Shown here piece by piece: positions 21,910 to 34,078 of a stretch of 64,000 bases of DNA. A program made the translations under genes and the position numbers. The DNA is from Dactylis glomerata. Taxonomy: Eukaryota; Streptophyta; Magnoliopsida; Poales; Poaceae. The notes beneath the pieces were generated by a model. It made no database searches. It was not told the DNA's origin and saw nothing but the letters and a program-made list of their open reading frames with translations. The DNA is taken from NCBI GenBank assembly GCA_007115705.1, contig QXEO01000553.1:13008491-13072490 (forward strand). The letters are read 5' to 3'. Within the stretch, counting starts at the first letter, position 1. The number at the start of each line of letters is the position of its first letter.

Positions 21910-24900
21910 GTTAGACTTAAAAGTGTTTCGTATTTGCTTTTTGATGCTCTCTTTTGCTTCAACTCTTATTTTTTACATGAGCATCTTTTAAAATCACTAT
22001 GCCTATCTTAATGGCTATAAAGAAAGAGCTTTTGGGAGACAACCCATTATATTATTGCTTTCAGTTTATTTTTGTTTCTTCGAGTCTTGAAAGTTGTTAC
22101 CTCTGTAGCAACCTCTCCTTATCCTCTTTATTTCGTTTTTGTGCCAAGAAAAGCCTCTAATAGGAAGAAGGTAAGATTTGGGGAATTTGCTATCCCAAAA
22201 TAGATTTCTGTGCTTCGCTGTAAAAAATCGTGAAATCTCAGAATAGTATTTTGATCTTCAATTTTTGTGCATGTGCCCCAGGTTATTATCTAACTTTCGT
22301 TAGTTTTGCACTTTCTGATTTGAGCAACAGAAGATTTTCGAAAAAATCGATCTTTACCTGCTGTTTTGTTTTGACAGATTTCTGCCACTATTTGCATTTG
22401 CCTCTTAATCTCTTTCTTTTTTAGTTCTTTTGATTGGAAGAGCTTTTAAAATAAGTTGCTACAGTAGCTAATGTTTTAATGGATGTTTTACTTGAGTTGA
22501 AACTGAACCAAAAGTGGATCAACTATCTTGCATACACTAACGTTGCTAATGAGAATTGTGTGAAGTTTTGTATGAAGGAAGTTTTCAAGTGTAGGGAAAG
22601 GAGAATGATGTGATGAGATGAAGAATGGACAAAAGCTCAAGCTTGGGGATGCCCATGTCACCCCAAGAAATATCCAGGAAGTACAAGCGTCAAAGCTTGG
22701 GGATGCCCAAGGCACCCCTTCTTCATCAACAAAAATATCAGGTCATCTTTCAAGACACTATATTTTTATTGCTTCATATGCTATGTGTTGTTCTTGGAGC
22801 GTCTTTATTTTTGTTTTCAATTTTATTTTGTTTTATTTGCTGTAGTAAATGGTTGGATCACAACATATTTTCTTTGGAGAGAGACACGCCCCGTTTTCAT
22901 TGTTTAGAACACTCTAGTTTTCACTCTTATTGTTCTGTGAGTGTTCTCTTTTGCTAGCACTGCGTTTAGCTCTAGTTTTCCACTCATATTTCGTTCAGAG
23001 CTTGTTAGTTTTCTTAAGTTATATATGATTAGCTCTCTGGTCTTTATTGAGTATTATCCTTGAGAGTTGTTTCAAATAAGTTGATTGGTGTTGGAGAAGA
23101 GTAAAATATTTCATGTTTATAGTGGTGCAAAAGGAAGCTTGTTTAGACTGTGGCTTAGACTTTAGCATGTCATGCTAGATATTATTTTGATTAAATGCTT
23201 AGTAGTTATTGTTGTAGCATGACTTGTCTCAAATGACTGAGAGTGCTTATTGTGCCATTGAAAGAATCATGCGTTGTTTTTATCATACAGAAGCATAATA
23301 TTATGGTATTCTCCTTTGATGCTTTATTTGGGTTGACTTGGCACATGCTTACACCATGTTATGACTATGAACCAATCACCTCAAGCCTCTATGATCATTT
23401 AGTTTTTGACTTGTAATATCACTTTATGCTTTGATTAATAATGTTTTGTCGCTATGCATGATTATGGCCGTTATTGCTCTCTTAGTTGGTCGCTCCCAGT
23501 CTCTTGCTAGCCTTCACCTGTACTGAGTATGATCTCTACTCGTGCATCCAACTCCCAAAAACCAAAGTTTTCCAATGTGTCCACCATATCTACCTATTAG
23601 CATTTTTCCTATTCCAAGTATATTCATCATGCTTTTATCTATCTTCCAAATTAAATTTTTTGTTATGAGAAAATTAGTTAGTAAAGCTCTCACGAACTTG
23701 ATGGCAATTTTACTTTCTTGCACTTAATAAACTTGATCATTGTGATTCTCTTATGAAGTTTATATTCTTGGAAATTGTAAGTTGAGAGTTAGCACAACCA
23801 TGCTTTCATGGGGCATGTTTTCAACATTGCACTTATTCCTATTAGTTGATATCATGATCTTTTGTTTATGGATGCCTAGCGGTGTGAAATAAGTTGGAAA
23901 CTTGTGAGCTTATGGAGTTTGTATATGTGTTAGAGAAACGTCTGGGCCGCTAATCTAAACCATGCATCATTCATGGTGGAAATTTATAGCATAACCATAG
24001 TGGACATTCGATGATGCATCTCATAATAAAAAGCTATACTCAATGGTAAATAAAAGAGATGTCGAGGTGTTCATTGTCTGTTTGTCTTGTCATTTTGATA
24101 TGGGAAAACTTCCATATCATCGGGTAGGAGGTAACCCGTTGGTGTTCTTGATGATACATGTATGCTTACAATGACAATAACTTACTTGGGACCTAAGTTG
24201 AGTAGCATGCGGTTTAGGTACTCGTATTCAAGGGACATGAGATTTTCAACTGGTTTGTCAAGCATATAACTCATATTTGCTCTCACATTAACCTTAACCA
24301 CTCAAGATGCCAATGATAGGGGCAATGAGATCTCAAAGCTAATAAGTACCATAATTTTTGAAAGCTTTATAAAACTTGTAATCATTACTTCCCTCTGCGA
24401 AGGGCCTTTCTTTTTAACTTTTATGTTGAGTCTTCATGTTCTATCCTTATGCACCAATTAAGCGAGCATAGTTGTCATTCTGAGTATAATGTGCATAGTC
24501 CCAAAATTTATTATTGATTGATTCATGATTATGGTATTGCTTCTTCTCAAATTATTTGTATCTAGTCACCCTTTGAACTTTGAAGGTGTCCTATGCATTT
24601 ATGTTTTGCTATTCCATGAAGGACAAGATGAATACCACTTTGCTATGTTTTCTCTATGCTCAAAACAAATAAATAACTTTCAATGCATTATTATTCATGA
24701 TCTTTTGTTTGTGTTACTTTTCATGTTGTAACATGGTTGCTAAGTTCTATTGTTAGAATTATATCTTTCATGGCCATGTTTAGAGTACGTTGATCTCATC
24801 TTGCAATGCTTTACAGTAACTTGATCAAGATTGTGTTGGCTGCATGTCAGCTCAAAAATTATTTTTGTTATCACCTACCTACTCGAGGACGAGCAGGAGT

Positions 24901-24915
24901 TAAGCTTGGGGATGC
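21910..24915 (+). other. Element B 3' non-coding region
   Basis: No supportable ORF. It is colinear with and related to the corresponding regions of A and E, including internal PPT-like motifs at 22639-22652 and 22693-22706, the 'cttagttggtcgctcccagt' block (23480-23499) and the pre-PPT 'ctcgaggacgagcagg' block (24882-24897). Confidence 0.7.
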
Positions 24916-25424
24916 TAATACGTTGCAAACATATCTATAGTTTTTGATGCTCCATGCTTGTTTTACACCAATTGTTTTATGTTTTGTTTACACTTTGTGG
25001 CACTTTTATGCATTTTCTGGAACTAACCTATTAACAAGATGCCACAGTGCCAGTTCCTGTTTTCTACTGTTTTTGTATTTCAGAAAAGTTGTACAGGAAA
25101 TATTCTCAGAATTGGACAAAACAAAATCCAAACCTCCTATTTTTTCCGACATGAAGATGGAGTCCAAAGCAGAGACGGAGGAGGGCACCGAGGCAGCCAC
25201 ACCATAGGGTGGCGCGCCCCCTCTGGCCACGCCACCATGTGGTGTGGGCCCCTCGGGTGCCCTCTGGCATCGCCCTTCCGCCTATAAAATGCCTCCGACA
25301 CAAAAACCCTAAGTAATCGGCATCCATCCACAAAAAGTTCCGCAGTGCTGCCGCCATCAAAGACGAGTTTCGGGGGACAGAAGTCTGTGTTCCGGCACCC
25401 TGCCGGGATGGGGAATAGCCCCCG
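24916..25424 (+). mobile_element. Element B 3' LTR, interrupted by element C
   Basis: It follows the PPT directly and matches the first ~510 bp of the 5' LTR. It stops at ccccg (25420-25424), which would be the left target-site duplication of element C. The rest of this LTR lies beyond the nested stack and is not in the window. Confidence 0.8.
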
Positions 25425-25758
25425 TGACAAGGGTATAGATAATAGAACCCGTCAGTTTAGTACCCCTGAGGCCCGTTAAGCTAGGCCCAATTGTAACGCT
25501 AGTCAAAATACGAGTTAATGTTGTATGTCGATATTGTAATCTGTATCGGATCCCTCCCGATCCTCGAGACCTGGCCACCTATATATAGGGGCTAGGAGAG
25601 GACGGTGTGGGACAGATTGAGAGTAAGCCAAAGTTCACCCTATGTTTACTTTCGACACACACCTTGTTTGACTGATTTTACCTTCGAGTTCATCCGACAC
25701 CCTACTCCCCTGATCTTAAGTCCTTCATCTAGGACATTTGTCGAGTTAAACCTCGTCA
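25425..25758 (+). mobile_element. Element C 5' LTR (334 bp)
   Basis: TG...CA block, tgacaaggg to ctcgtca, the same length as the F LTRs and clearly homologous to them. A TATA motif (tatatata) is near 25579-25586. It sits in the element B 3' LTR after ccccg. Confidence 0.9.
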
Positions 25759-25771
25759 ATTGGCGCCGACC

Positions 25772-28723
25772 ATGGGGACTCTGGGCGTTGGAATCATGAA
25801 TTCGACGGCTTTTTCGCTTTTAGCCAATAACAATCCAGAAGTCGACAAAAGTCAAGAGATGGAGCTGACGATCGGAAGTTTAAGCTTCTACGTCGGACCT
25901 TTGGGTTCAACTCGCCTTTCGGATCTGGCGAGATCGGGTCCGTCGGCAAGCAAAGCCGAGAGAATCACAATGTCTGGATCATCCGTGGGCTCTTCCAGCA
26001 AGGTAAACTCGTCGGTCAGTCTCACAGCAACAGAAAATATGCAAAAAGGACTCGAGGAATTCGACAAAACTCGGGGAAAGCCCGACATAGAAACAACAGT
26101 GGTTAAGCCACACGATAGTCCAAGGGATTTCGCCACCAGAAACAGTGGCATCTCCAGAAGTGTACACCAGTTATGCGTCATTATCACTAAAGCAGCAGAA
26201 GAGAATAATCACGAAGGCAACAAAGAGTTCGACATGCAAGTCGACAAACCAAGGAGTAACAGCAAAAAGGAAAAGGAGAAAATTCACGTCTCAACCGGAG
26301 AGTGGAGAATCATCATGTCAGCCATCAATCATGGCACGGAAGTACCCGCAGATTCAAGGAGAGAAGTTCTAATGGGATTTCAATACGCGCTGCACCAGCG
26401 CAGAAAGAAGTTAAGGGAGGAAAAAGACATGTTTATGAGAAGCCGAGATAACAACAGCACATCAAGTGGAGGATATTGGGATGAGTACAGCGATGCATCA
26501 GAGTCTAGCATGGAAAGGCACAGAGATCTAAAGCACAGCGGGAGGACGACAACACGGACAAGAGAAGAAAGCTATACAAAAAATCTAAGCGTGCATCCAT
26601 CAGATGAGGAAGAGGACTTGGTGCAAGAAACACCAGAAGCAGCACTAGTAGCAGCACAGGCATACCTACTAACCACACAACCAAAGCCTGGAGACCCGCG
26701 GGAGCACATGCATCAAGCCGCAATATGAAGCCTCGAGTTGATAGAAGACAAGCTAATGGGAAATCTTCCAGAGAAAAAGGCGACACACCATAAGGAAAGG
26801 CAAAAGGAAAAGTTCAAGCGCCAATCCTCGCGAAACGAAACCAGTGAGTCATCAGGTGACGAGAAGCGCCAAAAACGGAAGGAGGACGCAAGGAACATAA
26901 TAGCACAAGCACGAGTAAACAACTCACGCTATGCGTGGAGGGAAGAAAATTACGAAGACGACGATAAAGAGATGGGCGCGTTATGCTTTACCCGCAGGGT
27001 TCGCAAAACGCGGGTACCCAAAGGATTCAAGTTGCCGCATGATCAACAAAAATATGATGGGACGCAAGAACCCACCTTATGGTTATCAGACTACCTGCAA
27101 GCAGTACAAATACTCGGAGGAACAAGAGCAACGGTCATGCAAAGTTTGCAGTTACACCTCACCGGTGCAGCACGGTCCTGGTTGAACACCTTACCCAACG
27201 ATTCCATCGGGAGTTGGGGAGAACTAGAGAGCCAATTTGCAAGAAATTTTCGCTCAACGTATAAGCGCCCAGCGTCTCTGGAAGAAATCAAGTCGTGTGT
27301 GCAGAAGAAAGACAAAACCCTACGCTCTTATATACAACGCTGGAGTGTAATCAAAAATTCAGCAGAAGACGTCTCCGACGAGAGAGCAATGGATGCTTTT
27401 TCGGCCGGCCTTCGTCGTTTGGACCTCGTGGAAGAGATAGGGAGAACAAAGCCAAGGACAGTGTCTGAATTAATGGAAGTAGCTAACAGACTCACCGACG
27501 GAGAGGACGCGTATAACAACAAAAGGGGACGTTCACCAGAAGTCGACAGAGCGAGCAGGCAAAGGCGAAGATACCGCAACGGAGATAGCCACGCAATGCG
27601 AAATCAGATAGCCGCAGGATACGAAAGAAGGGACGAGGAAGGCTATGAAAATAGGGAGTTCCAGGCAAGAGGAAATCATGAAGTAGAAAAACCAAAGTAC
27701 TCTGGCCCGTCGGCAGAGGACATGCTCTACGGACCTTGTCGAATCCACTACGCATACCTAGATGGGAAAAGAGTTTCTAACCACCAGATGAAGGATTGCA
27801 GAACCTTCTTGAGGCTACAAAGTGCCATGGACTCAAACCAAGGAATACGGCAAGGAAAGAAAAGTATGAGTCAGGGATATCAAGTACAGCGACTAGCGCA
27901 ACATCTGGAGTCGAAAGTATATATATCTGCAATGATCCAACCGGTGCCAAAATCCAAGAAAGAGCGCAAGAGCATATCCAGACAAGTAAACCTAGCTATA
28001 TCATCACCACCAGCCACTACAGAGTACCTACAGTGGTCCGATCAACTAATCAAGTTCAGCAGAGCAGACCAGCCGAGGAAAGTGCCCAGGCCGGGGCACT
28101 CACCGATGGTACTAAAGGCGCAAATAGGGGGATACGATATCGGCCGAGTATTCATGTACGCAGGAAGCGGCATAAATCTAATATACGCAAGAACTCTGAA
28201 GGCAATGTGCATCTCACTGGAAAGTCTAAAGCCAACAGATTGTTATTTCCATAGAATAGTACCAGGAGGCGCAAATTACCCTCTTGGAAAAATAGAACTC
28301 GACGTTTGCTTCGACAATAGCAACAATTATCACAGAGAGAAGCTGGAGTTTGAAGTCATGGATTGGCCTTCACAGTATCATGCATTCCTGGGGCGCCCAA
28401 CATTTGCAAAGTTCATGGCAGTACCTCATTACGCATATCTCACGCTCAAAATCCCAGGACCCAAAGGAACAATCACGGTACAAGGCAGCTTTGAAGTATC
28501 CAACACTTGTGATAAAGAATTCAACAGGCTAGCACAAACTTTCAGCATGACAGCAGAGTACGCAAGACTGAAAGGCGAAACTGACCACAACGTGCTACCC
28601 AACATCGGACGATCCCTGCCAGATCAGGCTTTCGATGCAACTCAAGACTCAAAGAAAATACAGGTCCACCCCACGGACCCGAACAAAACCACCTCCATAG
28701 CAGTAAACTTGGATTCCGCATAG
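25772..28723 (+). pseudogene. Element C gag-protease, with a nonsense codon and a dead protease
   Basis: The ATG at 25772 overlaps the PBS; a second ATG at 25796 is conserved in element F, where the first is GTG, so 25796 may be the true start. The N-terminal part runs to a TGA at 26726-26728; F has CGA (Arg) there. Beyond it the frame continues through the Gag core (about 26980-27450; LTGAARSWL and related motifs), an atypical Cys/His cluster (C-x2-H ... H-x4-C, about 27737-27800) and a retropepsin. The protease motif reads MYAGSG (Tyr codon 28157-28159) where F has MDAGSG, so the catalytic Asp is lost. The frame ends at TAG 28721-28723, a stop shared with F. Confidence 0.85.
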
Positions 28724-29946
28724 GAAAGTGCGCTCATCGAGTTCCTCCGTAAGCGCTAGGAAATCTTCGCCTGGTGTCCTTCAGACATGCCAGGGGTTCC
28801 CAGGGAACTCGTCGAGCATGCACTAAATGTGGATCCTAAAGCAAAGCCAGTCAAGCAACCACTGCGACGATTTGACAAACCCAAAAGGAAAGCAATAGCA
28901 TCCGAGCTACACAGGCTAGAAAACGCCGGATTCATCCGAGAAATCAAGTCATCAACCTGGGTATCTAACCCAGTCATTGTACCCAAGAAAAACACAGACG
29001 TACAAAGAGTGTGCGTCGACTACACATCTCTCAACAAGCACTGTCCAAAGGATCCCTTCCCTCTACCTCACATTGATCAAATAATAGATTCAACAGTGGG
29101 GTGCGCAAGGCTTTCCTTCCTGGATGCATATTCTGGTTATAACCAGATCAAACTGAAGAAAGAAGACGAGGAAAAGACAGCTTTCATCACACCATATGGC
29201 GTGTTCTGTTATCAAGTCATGCCCTTCGGCTTAAAAAACGCAGGAGCAACCTATCAGCGGATGATGCAAAACTGCCTCAGAAGCCAAATAGGACGCAACA
29301 TCCAAGTCTACATCGACGACGTGGTCATCACCACAAGAAAAGAAGAGTCCCTAATCAGTGACTTGGCAGAAACTTTCGACAATCTAAACAAGTACAAGCT
29401 TAAGCTCAACCCGACAAAATGTTCTTTCGGCGTATCAGCAGGACAACTCCTGGGGTTCCTGGTATCGGCAAGAGGAATAGAGGCAAACCTAGAGAAGATT
29501 CAAGCAATCCTAACAATGGCGAAACCAACGAAACTGCACAATGTACAGAAGCTCACAGGACGCGTCACGGCACTAAGTCGATTTGTTGCTCGATTGGGAG
29601 AAAAAGCACTCCCTTTCTATGCACTCATGAAAAAGTCAGATGACAAATTCGAATGGACAGAAGAGGCAGACGTAGCTTTCGCACAGTTGAAAAAAGTACT
29701 CTCCACGCCACCAGTGTTGGTCGCACCAAATGAAAAAGAGCCACTACTACTGTACATCGCAGCAACACATCAAGTGGTGAGTACAGTATTGGTAGTCGAA
29801 AGAAGTGAAGAAGAAAAGCTCACGGTGTCTAGAGGCCAGTATATTTCGTCAGCGAAGTACTATCTCCAACAAAACAGAGGTACCCGCACTACCAAAAGCT
29901 CGCATATAGTGTATTCACAACAGCACGAAAACTACGGCAATATTTC
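28724..29946 (+). pseudogene. Element C reverse transcriptase and RNase H
   Basis: RT copies element RNA into DNA. The frame after the second in-frame TAG (28757-28759 region) reads IFAWCPSDMPG, then the RT core: VPKK, VCVDYTSLNK, FLDAYSGYNQI, PFGLKNAGATYQRMM and the intact catalytic YIDD (29309-29320). The thumb/connection and standard RNase H start follow (about 29600-29820). Compared with F, one base is missing near 29815 (gaagaaaag versus gaaggaaaag), which throws the RNase H frame off. The two TAG codons upstream, at 28721-28723 and near 28757, are also present in F. Confidence 0.85.
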
Positions 29947-30792
29947 ATGGTGCACCCAATTATAGTGGTTAACGAAGCACCACTGTCCAACATATTGAAC
30001 AACCCTTCAGCAACAGGACGTGTCTCCTTATGGGGTATCGAATTATCACCCCTGGACATCACGTATGAAAAGCGAAAGGTGATCAAATCACAAGTTTTGC
30101 CAGACTTCACAGCAGAGTGGCTAGAGTTACAAAACACAGGACCACCGGACCTATCAAGCGTATGGACAATGTACTTCGACGGATCAAAAAGAGTCCAAGG
30201 CGTAGGAGCAGGAGTGGTCCTGATATCACCACAAGGCGACAAGTTGAAGTATGTGTTAAGGATGAGTTTTCCTCAAGCTTCTAATAACGAAGACGAATAT
30301 GAGGCTCTGCTCCATGGAATGAAAATGGCCAAAGCATGCGGAGCAACTCGACTGAAAATATTTGGAGACTCGAATCTCATCTTCCAACAAGTGATGAACA
30401 AGTGCGATGCCATCAGCGACAATATGACAACATACCAAAATTTATACTATTATCTAGAGGGAACATTCGATGGATGCGAAGTTTCGCATGTCAGCAGGGC
30501 CAGTAACGAGGAAGCCGATATTCTAGCAAATATCGGGTCCCAGTGCTTACCCATACTGCAAGGAGTTTTTTGGGAAGAAATCATAAAAAGATCAATAAAG
30601 AACAACAAAACTTTGACTACAGAGGAACAAGGCCAACACCAAGTAACAGGCTCGGGGGCTGGAAAAGCAAGCACAGCAGAACCAGAAGAAGTCATGATGA
30701 TCGAAGAAACCTGGATGCAGCCATATTTGGCATACATGATAAACAAAGCACTACCCAAAGACATAGTAGAAGCGAAAAGGATAATACGATGA
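29947..30792 (+). pseudogene. Element C RNase H tail plus archaeal-type RNase H
   Basis: After the frameshift the frame reopens and encodes the end of the standard RNase H, a linker (LQNTGPPD), and a second RNase H with MYFDGS (Asp codon 30178-30180), a NEDEYEALL glutamate motif, an FGDSNL aspartate and a C-terminal EEADILA aspartate. This D-E-D-D pattern is that of the archaeal-type RNase H acquired by the Tat lineage. A linker of ~80 residues leads toward integrase but hits TGA at 30790-30792, where F has CGA. Confidence 0.8.
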
Positions 30793-31946
30793 TCGAAGGC
30801 TTTCGTCGTGTTACAAGGAAAATTATACAAGAAAAGTATAACAGGCGTCTTGCAATGATGCGTCACTCCTCAAGAAGGGCAAGAAATTTTAAAAGACATC
30901 CACGCAGGAGTATGCGGACATCATGCTAGCAGCAGAGCCATTGCAGCTAAAGCCTTTCGGCAGGGTTTTACTAGCTAACAGCCATTGAAGACGCGAAAGA
31001 CATAGTGAGGAAGTGCGAGGCTTGTCAACGTTTCGCATCTCGACCACACGCACTAGCAGCAGAGTTGCAACCAATACCACTATCCTGGACCTTCGCACAA
31101 TGGAGTCTTGACATGGTAGGAAAATTGCACAAATCTTGGCCAGGAGGGCATGTTTACATGCTGGTGGCAGTCGACAAATTCACCAAGTGGGTAGAGGCAG
31201 CCCCTGTAACAACCCAAGATTCTACAGCCGCAATCAACTCCATCAAGTCCATAGTTTTTCGCTTTGGAGTACCACACAACATCATCACAGATAATGGGAC
31301 AAATTTCACATCAAAGGAGTTCAAGAGTTACTGTGAAAGTATGGGAATTAAATTGAAATTCGCATCTATAGCGCATCCAAAGACAAATGGACAAGTCGAG
31401 AAAGCCAATGGCTTAATATGCAATGGGATAAAGAAAAGGCTGTTGGCACCCCTCGAGAAGGCCAAACACGCTTGGGTAGATGAGATACCCTCCGTACTCT
31501 GGAGTCTCCGAACTACACCTAACGCAGCTACTCAAAAAACGTCTTTCTTTCTGGTCCACGGCGCAGAAGCCGTGCTTCCAGTCGAGATCACCCATGAAGC
31601 TCCAAGAATCGCGGTGTATGATGAGACAACTTCCACAGAAGCGCTTCAGGACGATGTTGATGCACTCGACGAAGCAAGAGATGTCGCACTCGCCAGAGCC
31701 ACACAATATCAGCAAAATCTACGAAACTACCACAGTAGTCGAGTTCGTCCATGATCTTTCGTGGTGGGAGATCTAGTCTTACGACTCAAGCAGGACGGTC
31801 ATGGAAAATTGGAGTCCCCATGGGTGGGACCTTACATCGTGACAGAAGTAATACTAGGAGGAGCTTGTCGACTACAAGACAAGAAAACAGGGAAAGACGA
31901 GAGCAACCCGTGGAATGCAGAGCAACTACGGCGGTTCTACGCATAG
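30793..31946 (+). pseudogene. Element C integrase
   Basis: Integrase inserts the DNA copy. The N-terminal zinc-binding part shows GHHAS and CEAC (H-H-C-C), broken by TGA at 30856-30858 and a one-base deletion near 30960-30966 relative to F. The catalytic core is intact in frame from 31005: Asp in LDMVGK (31110-31112), Asp in TDNGTNF (31290-31292) and Glu in QVEKANG (31398-31400). The C-terminal GDLVLRLKQDG tail follows after a TGA (31752-31754) and a local frame change, ending RRFYA and TAG at 31944-31946. Inactive as it stands. Confidence 0.85.
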
Positions 31947-32343
31947 ACGACATAAGGCGACAAAGAATTTTCGAGTTATGACCCTCTGAACCCAGAACAT
32001 GAGGCCACAGGTCGGGTTCTTTGGGTCCACTCGACAAACATGTATAAGTATTTTACTTTCCACTCGGGGGCTCAGACCTTCGAGTCGTACGAAATAAAAT
32101 AAACAAGTTATTGAGATTTGTGATTATTTGACACATACTGCTAGGTTGTTCGCAACCCAAAATTCAGCAAAAATACGCACGGTTCAAAGGAACCCGATAA
32201 AACATTAAGTGAATACCTCAGAACAACGATCCGTTCCCATGGTCTATTAATAAAGCAGGCACAAAATATAATCCAACACGACTACTTATTACAGATAACA
32301 CAAGAAAGGGCAACTAGGAAAAGAGGTTACATAAAGGGAGAAT
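31947..32343. other. Element C spacer between integrase and the antisense B3 gene
   Basis: No ORF. Homologous to 54521-54917 of F, with the phrase 'cactcgggggctcagacc' (32059-32076). It is the 3' UTR side of the antisense B3 unit, so transcripts of pol and B3 would converge here. Confidence 0.6.
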
Positions 32344-32915
32344 CTAGTGAAAGTGCACTTCAGCTTCGTACTCCTTCTGGCATTGAGTACAGTCGTAGAT
32401 CCTCACGTCAAACTTTGACGTACCGATGTGGAAGTCGAAAGTCATGAAGAAACCTTGGTGGAGGTCATGATCTTCTGCAAACTGCGACCAGCTGCCCTTG
32501 AAGTACATCTCGCCGGCCCCGTCATACTAGACCTCCACTTCATAGGGAGTTCCTCCCCCAGAGTGTTCACGAAGAACCGCTTCCCGCAGCTCTCGCCCAT
32601 CCATAAACTTGGTAAACTTTAGCGGCACCCGCTGAATCTCGTGACATTGAGCGCCGGCGATGCAGAAGAAGGAATACACTTTGGGTGAAGGAGGAGGAGT
32701 ATATGAGGAGGAGCGCTTGGACCTGGCGCAGCAGATGAAACCTTGGGTTTATTTTTACTTCCCGCCGGACGGCCAAGGCGCCACTTCGCAGGAGCAGACG
32801 ATGAGGCTGCCACAGCTGCGATTGTAGCCTTGTTCTTACTGTCGCGGGGATGGCCGTGACCCCGTTTCTCCACTGGGGCGCCGATATTCAGACGCGATCC
32901 ACTTGCATCGGCCAT
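32344..32915 (-). pseudogene. AT-hook/B3 protein gene, broken copy in element C
   Basis: It is the minus-strand homologue of the intact ORF at 53948-54520. ATG at 32915-32913 and stop at 32346-32344 are conserved. Three lesions relative to F are visible: a one-base deletion in the proline-rich linker (about 32695), TGG to TAG (32527-32529) and a one-base insertion near 32425. The first AT-hook is degraded (GHGHPRD instead of GRGRPRG), the second is kept (LGRPAGSK). In the B3 block most differences from F are third-position and silent. Six bases upstream of the ATG the gene is cut by element D; its promoter and leader lie at 61977-62304. Confidence 0.85.
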
Positions 32916-34078
32916 GGAGACTGATACATCTCAAACGTATCTATAATTTTTTATGCTCCATGCTTGTTTTTACACCATTTGCTTAGTGTTTCGTTACACT
33001 TCATGGCGTTTTTATGCATTTTCTGGAACTAACCTATTAACAAGATGCCACAGTGCCAGTTCCCTATTTTCTTCTGTTTTTGTGTTTTAGAAAAGTTACA
33101 CAGGAAATATTCTCGGAATTGGGCGAAACAAAAGCCGAACATCCAGAAATTTACCGAAGCTTCCAGAAGTCCGAAGAGGAGACGGAGAGGGGCCATGGGC
33201 CGGCCACACAATAGGGCGGCGTGGCCTAGCCCCTGGTCACGCCCCCTACGTGTGTGACCGCCCTGGTCCACTTCTGACGCTGCCCCTTCGCCTATAAAGA
33301 CCCCCCGACGGGAAAACCCTAAATACCCGATCAATTTTCCAGAAACACATCGCGATCCGCCATCGTCGTCGACCCGAGATCGGGAGGGTCCAAAAGCTCT
33401 TCCCGGCACCCTGCTAGAGAGGGGAATCGCCACCGGAGGTCTTCTTCATCGCCATGCTTGCCTCCGGCGCGATGAGTGAGTAGTCTACCTTAGACTATGG
33501 GTCCATAGCAGTAGCTAGATAGTTGTCTTCTCCACCATGTGCTTCATGTTTAGATCTCATGAGCTGCCTTACATGATCGAGATCACCGTTATGTAATTCT
33601 ACATGTTGTGTTTGTTGGGATCCGATGAATATTGGTGTTATGATTGAGTTGATGTGCTGAATATTATCTTATGTTATCTCTATGTTGTTTATGATCTTGC
33701 ATGCTCTCCGTTGTTAGTAGCTATCTTGGCCAAGTAGATACTAGTGACTCCAAGAGGGGGTATTTATGCTCGATAGTTGGGTTCATGCCTCTATTTAATC
33801 TGGGGGAGTAACATAAAACTCTAAGGTTGTAGATGTGTTGTTGCCACTAGGGAGAAAACAATATTCTTATGTCCAAGGACATATGCTTTGTTTACATTAC
33901 ACACTTTGCTTAATGCAGTTATCTGTTGTTCGCAACTTAATATTCACGGGGTCATCAGATGATTCCCCGTGGGTGGATTATTAGTCATAGATGCAGTTGG
34001 ATAGCGGTCTATGTATCTTGTTGTAATGCCCAGAGTAAATCTCATAGTGATCCTCTTGACATATGCACGTTATCTTTA

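Larger units (their letters stand above)
19604..25424 (+). mobile_element. Element B: Athila-like element with a non-Gag ORF
   Basis: Order: 5' LTR (19604-21050), exact tRNA-Asp PBS (21061-21078), one short ORF (21301-21909), about 3 kb of non-coding DNA related to element A, PPT (24902-24915), 3' LTR (24916-25424) cut by element C. LTRs start tgatacgttgcaaacg, or taatacgttgcaaac in the 3' copy. It has no Gag, protease or polymerase and is fully non-autonomous. The left flank has an odd duplication of the LTR tip (19575-19603). Confidence 0.8.
25425..32921 (+). mobile_element. Element C: Tat-like Gypsy retrotransposon carrying an antisense B3 gene (left part)
   Basis: Order: 5' LTR (25425-25758), PBS (25760-25778), gag-protease (25772-28723), RT, RNase H, archaeal-type RNase H and integrase (28724-31946), then an antisense B3 pseudogene (32344-32915). 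At 32921 it is interrupted by element D and resumes at 61977-62304, where the promoter of the same B3 gene is found. Its 3' LTR is outside the window. The extra RNase H after the usual one is a Tat-lineage mark. It is inactive: several stops and frameshifts and a lost protease Asp. The inner order is colinear with element F. Confidence 0.85.

Noticed and set aside
24916..25424. Element B 3' LTR continuing at 63582-63812
   Set aside because: The fragment at 63582 is the right family but opposite orientation and is joined to a gag fragment, so it is a different insertion.
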